64,000 nucleotides of DNA from Candidatus Palauibacter poriticola (GTDB lineage Bacteria > Gemmatimonadota > Gemmatimonadetes > Palauibacterales > Palauibacteraceae): contig JAAXHJ010000070.1 in assembly GCA_012270965.1 (NCBI GenBank), positions 1 to 64,000 on the forward strand, written 5' to 3'. Position 1 is the stretch's first letter, and the number at the start of each line of letters is the position of its first letter. Made by a program: the position numbers and the translations under genes. Positions 60,607 through 64,000 of the stretch are shown in pieces. The notes under the pieces were generated by a model. It saw nothing but the letters and a program-made list of their open reading frames with translations, searched no databases and was not told where the DNA came from.

Positions 60607-63368
60607 CCGTGCGTCCGGCCGCGCGCTTGGCCCCGCGCCCGCCCGGCCGCCTAACCCCGCGCCCGCCCGTCCGGTTGACGGGGCACCCAATGCGGGTCGC
60701 GCTCCCGGCACCCGCGCCGGCGCTCGGGTCCGCGCTGGCGCTCGGGCTCGGGCTGGCGCTCGGGCTCGCGTCGCCGCCGCCGGGGCATGCGCAGGAGTCG
60801 GCGGGCGCGGGCGGGCGCTCCGGACCCCTGGCGGCCGCAATTGAATCGCACCAGACCGGCGACTACGGGCGAGCGGTCGCGGCGTACCGGTCGGCGGCCC
60901 GTGCCGGGCGCGAGTTTCCGGCCTCGGCGCGGGGGTGGGCGCGCGCGCTCGCCGCGACCGGAGAGTACGAGTCCGCGCTCGAAGCCCTCGACGGGGCCGC
61001 CGCGCGCGCCCCGGACGGAGCGGACGCCGACACCGAACTCGCCCGTGCGCGCGGGCGTCTGCTGTACGCGCTCGGACGCCTCGACGAGGCCGAGGCGAAC
61101 TTCCGCCGGGCCATCGAGGGCCGTGCCGGCGATGCCCAACTTGCGCGGCTCGACTTGGGCCGCCTCCTCTTCGACCGCGGGGCGCGCGAGGAAGCCCTCG
61201 CCCTGTTCGACGGCTTCATCGATTTCTACAACCGCGGCGCCCGCCGCCTCGGCACCGGGGAACTGCGCGCCGTCGGCACCGCCCTCACCTACCTTGGAGC
61301 CCGCGACCCCGATCTCTTCCACGACGCGGTACGCGCCTTCGAGGAGGCCATCGAAGCGGACCCCGGCGACCCCGAGCCGCGCATCGACCTCGGTCTCCTC
61401 TTTCTTGACAAGTACGACAGCTTCGAGGCGGGGCCGCTGATCGAGGAGGCGCTGGCCCGCAACCCGGCCCACGCGCGCGCCCTCTTGGCGAAGGCGCGCC
61501 GCGCGAAGTTCGAGGGCTCCTCCGAGGCGCTCGAACTCGCCGAGCGGGCGCTGGAGACGAACCCGCGTCTCACCGAAGCCCGGGCTTTCCTGGCGCGGCT
61601 ATTTCTCGAACTCGAGGATGTGGACGAGGCCGAGGCGGAAGCCCGGCGCGCGTTGGAAACGAACCCCGTCTCCCTATCCGCGTGGACGGAGATCGCGGCC
61701 GCCGCCCACCTGCGGGGGGACGCGGCCGCCTTCGCCGAGGCGCGCGACCGCGTACTGCGGTTGGATCCATGGCACGCCGATCTCTACGTCGCCCTCGCCC
61801 AGGTCGCCTACCGCACGCACCGCTACGCCGATGCGGTCGAGTTCGCGCGGCAGGCCGTGGCCCTCGATCCCCTGTCCTGGTCCGGCATGTCGGAACTCGG
61901 CCTCAACCAGCTCCGCGTCGGCGACCTGGAGGTGGGGCGCGCGACGCTCGAGGCCTCCTTCGCGGGCGATCCCTTTAACGTCTGGGTGTTCAATACGCTG
62001 GACCTGCTCGAGGAACTGGCCGGGTTCGAGACGGTGGAGAGTCCGCGCTTCGTGTTCTCCATGCACCCGAGGGAGGCCGGCGCGCTCTCCATCTACGCCA
62101 CGGCGCTCGCGGAGGAAGCCTTCGACGCCATGCGCGCCCGCTACGGGTTCGATCCGCCGGCGCCGATCTCGGTCGAGGTGTACGACCGGCACGCGGACTT
62201 TTCCGTGCGCACGGTCGGACTCGCCGGCATCGGCGCGCTCGGCGTGAGCTTCGGCTCCATCCTCGCCATGGACTCCCCCGGCGCGCGCCCCGGGGGCGCG
62301 TTCAACTGGGGCTCGACGCTGTGGCACGAGATCTCGCACGCGTTCACGCTCGGTTACACCGAGCACCGCATCCCCCGCTGGCTCTCCGAGGGGCTCGCGG
62401 TCCTCGACGAACGGCACGCGCGCGAGGGGTGGGGGTCCGACGTCGACCCCGGCTTCCTCGCCGCCTTCCGGGACAAGCGGCTACCCTCGCTCGAGCGCTT
62501 CAACTACGGCTTCGTGCGGCCCGCCTACCCCGGGCAGGTGCAGCACGCCTACTACATGGCCTCCCTCCTGTGCGAGATGATCGAGACGACGCGCGGCTTT
62601 GACGCCGTGCTCGCCATGCTCGCCGGGTATCGCGACGGACTGGAGACGCCGGAGGTCGTGGAACGGGCGCTGGGGACGACGCTCCCGGCCCTCGACCGCG
62701 AGTTGCGCGACTACATCGAGGCCCGCTTCGGCCCGACGCTGAAGGCGCTTGGCGACCCCGAAGCCGGGGCAACGCCCGGCCCCGACACCTTCGCCGGACT
62801 GCTCACGGCGGCGGCGGAGGCACGGCGGGCGGGCCGGACGGAGGAGGCGATGCGGGCGCTGGAGAGGGCGCATGAGGTCTTCCCCGAGTACGCGGGACGC
62901 GACGCGCCGATTCTCATTCTCGGCCAACTCCGGCGCGAAGCCGGCGATCTCGCGCCCGCGGCGGAGGCGTACCGGACGTACACCGCCCTCAACGAGAACC
63001 ACTTCGAAGCGCACCTCGCGCTCGCGGACCTCGAACAGGCGCTCGGCAACGATGCGGCCGCCCGCGAAGCGCTGGAGCGCGCGATCTGGATCGACCCGTT
63101 TCACCTAGATCTGCACGCGCGGCTCGCCTCCGGCTACGAGGCCGCCGAACTCTGGCCCCAGGCGGCGCGGGAGCGGCGGGCGCTGCTGGCGCTGTCGCCG
63201 GCGGATCCGGCGGAAGCCCACTACCGGCTCGCCCTCGCGCTGCACCGGGGCGGAGACGCGGGCGGCGCCCGGAGCGCGGTCCTCGATGCCCTTGAGATCG
63301 CCCCCAACTTCGAGGCCGCGCTCGATCTCCTGCTCGAGATCCGCGGCGACCCGGAGGGCCCGCGTTGA
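60597..63368 (+). CDS. TPR protein with peptidase MA-type (HExxH) domain
   Basis: The frame gives 923 residues from GTG 60597, which overlaps the preceding stop. ATG 60690 would remove 31 basic residues (8-residue repeats 'RLAPRPPG', 'RLTPRPPV') and start at a clean signal peptide ending 'SPPPGHAQE'. N- and C-terminal TPR repeats ('RARGRLLYALGRLDEAEANF', 'AAAEAYRTYTALNENHFEAH') flank a metallopeptidase region with 'STLWHEISHAFTLGY' (HExxH) and 'RIPRWLSEGLAVLDERHARE', whose Glu is the third zinc ligand of gluzincins. The enzyme likely acts on envelope proteins and uses the TPRs to recruit partners of the same operon. Confidence 0.85.
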   Translation: MRLTVRPAARLAPRPPGRLTPRPPVRLTGHPMRVALPAPAPALGSALALGLGLALGLASPPPGHAQESAGAGGRSGPLAAAIESHQTGDYGRAVAAYRSAARAGREFPASARGWARALAATGEYESALEALDGAAARAPDGADADTELARARGRLLYALGRLDEAEANFRRAIEGRAGDAQLARLDLGRLLFDRGAREEALALFDGFIDFYNRGARRLGTGELRAVGTALTYLGARDPDLFHDAVRAFEEAIEADPGDPEPRIDLGLLFLDKYDSFEAGPLIEEALARNPAHARALLAKARRAKFEGSSEALELAERALETNPRLTEARAFLARLFLELEDVDEAEAEARRALETNPVSLSAWTEIAAAAHLRGDAAAFAEARDRVLRLDPWHADLYVALAQVAYRTHRYADAVEFARQAVALDPLSWSGMSELGLNQLRVGDLEVGRATLEASFAGDPFNVWVFNTLDLLEELAGFETVESPRFVFSMHPREAGALSIYATALAEEAFDAMRARYGFDPPAPISVEVYDRHADFSVRTVGLAGIGALGVSFGSILAMDSPGARPGGAFNWGSTLWHEISHAFTLGYTEHRIPRWLSEGLAVLDERHAREGWGSDVDPGFLAAFRDKRLPSLERFNYGFVRPAYPGQVQHAYYMASLLCEMIETTRGFDAVLAMLAGYRDGLETPEVVERALGTTLPALDRELRDYIEARFGPTLKALGDPEAGATPGPDTFAGLLTAAAEARRAGRTEEAMRALERAHEVFPEYAGRDAPILILGQLRREAGDLAPAAEAYRTYTALNENHFEAHLALADLEQALGNDAAAREALERAIWIDPFHLDLHARLASGYEAAELWPQAARERRALLALSPADPAEAHYRLALALHRGGDAGGARSAVLDALEIAPNFEAALDLLLEIRGDPEGPR

Positions 63369-64000
63369 CCACGCGGACCCGACGCCCCGCGCCCCGATGT
63401 CTCAAGGCCCGACGCCTCCCACGGCTCAACGCCTCAACGGCCCGACGCCTCGCGCCCCGACAGCCAACGGCCCGACGTCTCGCGGCCGGCTGCCTAGCCG
63501 CGCTGATCACGCTGCTCGCGGTTGCCGACCTCGACGGCCAGCGCCGGCGGGGACGCGGAGGAGGCGGGTTCGGGAACGACCTCGCCGCCTATCAGGAGTA
63601 CAACACGCCCTATACGGGCGAGTTCACCTTCGTGCGCCTCTATTACCACGGCGGGTGGGGCTGGAACCCCGGCTGGTCGCACGACTGGCCCGTAGCCGAG
63701 CGCAACTTCGCCGAGATCATGGACGCGCTCACCACCATTGGCCCGCGCAAGGGCGGCGGCAACGTCCTCGCCATGGACGACCCCGACCTGTTCAAGTTCC
63801 CCGTCGCGTACCTCTCGGAACCCGGCGGCTGGACCATGAACCAAGTGGAGGCCGACAACCTGAGCAACTATCTGCGCAAGGGCGGGTTCCTCATCATCGA
63901 CGACATGGGCGGCGAGCGGGACTTGGACAGGACGAGGCAGGGGCTTCACATCCTGCTTCCGGGACTCCGGCTCGTGCGGCTCGACGACAGCCACCCGATC
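63365..64000 (+). CDS. DUF4159 domain protein, cut by the right edge
   Basis: The TTG start overlaps the stop of the TPR gene. The first ~45 residues are Arg/Pro/Ala-rich and encoded by degenerate 'cggcccgacgcct' type repeats, followed by a signal-like segment ('LAAGCLAALITLLAVADLDG'). The DUF4159 domain follows: 'YNTPYTGEFTFVRLYYHGGW', 'SEPGGWTMNQVEADNLSNYL', 'RKGGFLIIDDMGGER'. DUF4159 has a class-I amidotransferase-like fold and is usually found with VWA and MoxR genes. At least 212 residues are present; the C-terminus lies beyond the window. Confidence 0.88.
   Translation, partial: MTTRTRRPAPRCLKARRLPRLNASTARRLAPRQPTARRLAAGCLAALITLLAVADLDGQRRRGRGGGGFGNDLAAYQEYNTPYTGEFTFVRLYYHGGWGWNPGWSHDWPVAERNFAEIMDALTTIGPRKGGGNVLAMDDPDLFKFPVAYLSEPGGWTMNQVEADNLSNYLRKGGFLIIDDMGGERDLDRTRQGLHILLPGLRLVRLDDSHPI

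Overview
The window is high-GC DNA, gene-dense on both strands, with strong G/C at third codon positions and many GTG/TTG starts. Several gene types point to a Gemmatimonadota-like organism, possibly a marine or host-associated lineage: a PadR regulator paired with a membrane protein, Vgb-like and six-bladed propellers, a large sortilin/VPS10-type propeller protein, and DUF4159, VWA and TPR-peptidase genes. This is inferred from gene content only; no rRNA or other phylogenetic marker is present.

Region by region. 0-4 kb: a possible gene fragment at the left edge, a 22-bp tandem repeat, a PadR regulator with a perfect 23-bp palindrome, two small membrane proteins, and a lipoprotein fusing a propeller to a sulfatase-modifying-factor fold. 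4.2-8 kb: a three-subunit molybdenum hydroxylase of the form II CO dehydrogenase/xanthine dehydrogenase type. 8-10 kb: gamma-glutamyltransferase. 10-17 kb: a TetR-controlled RND efflux operon (outer membrane lipoprotein, fusion protein, pump). 17-21 kb: aldehyde dehydrogenase, a 2-keto-4-pentenoate hydratase-like protein, a small membrane protein and arginine deiminase. 21-27 kb: a molybdopterin oxidoreductase module (fused FeS/NrfD subunit, catalytic subunit, TorD chaperone). 26.8-28 kb: an AI-2E family transporter.

27,965-35,170: a complete four-gene type I Zorya anti-phage system (zorA, zorB, zorC, zorD). Each gene overlaps the next by one to four bases. The first start overlaps the stop of the AI-2E gene and the last stop overlaps a possible start of an AtoE-like transporter. 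This is the clearest defence system in the window. A proton-driven ZorAB motor is expected to sit in the envelope, with ZorC and the helicase-nuclease ZorD as effectors.

35-45 kb: the AtoE-like transporter (frameshifted near its 3' end), SixA-type phosphatase, a hypothetical gene with a likely N-terminal frameshift, a minus-strand cluster (Reeler-like CxxCH protein, Vgb-like propeller, MATE/ANKH-like membrane protein, AHSA1 protein), an exported protein and a B12-binding-type radical SAM enzyme. 45-57 kb: a decayed accessory region. It holds a truncated PHP/ATPase gene, an IS fragment fused in frame to an ATP-binding domain, a PIN gene without a clear start, an M50 peptidase, the VPS10-type propeller, a DUF433/PIN-like toxin-antitoxin pair whose toxin seems to have lost its ATG, two broken HNH genes (one of the phosphorothioate-binding SBD-HNH type), a DUF4143 ATPase with a frameshifted tail, an aminotransferase fragment, and an intact-looking RHH/VapC pair. 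57-64 kb: a tightly coupled operon of a VWA membrane protein, a C13/caspase-like protein without its cysteine, a TPR plus MA-type metallopeptidase protein and a DUF4159 protein cut by the right edge.

No rRNA, tRNA, CRISPR array or replication origin was recognised.
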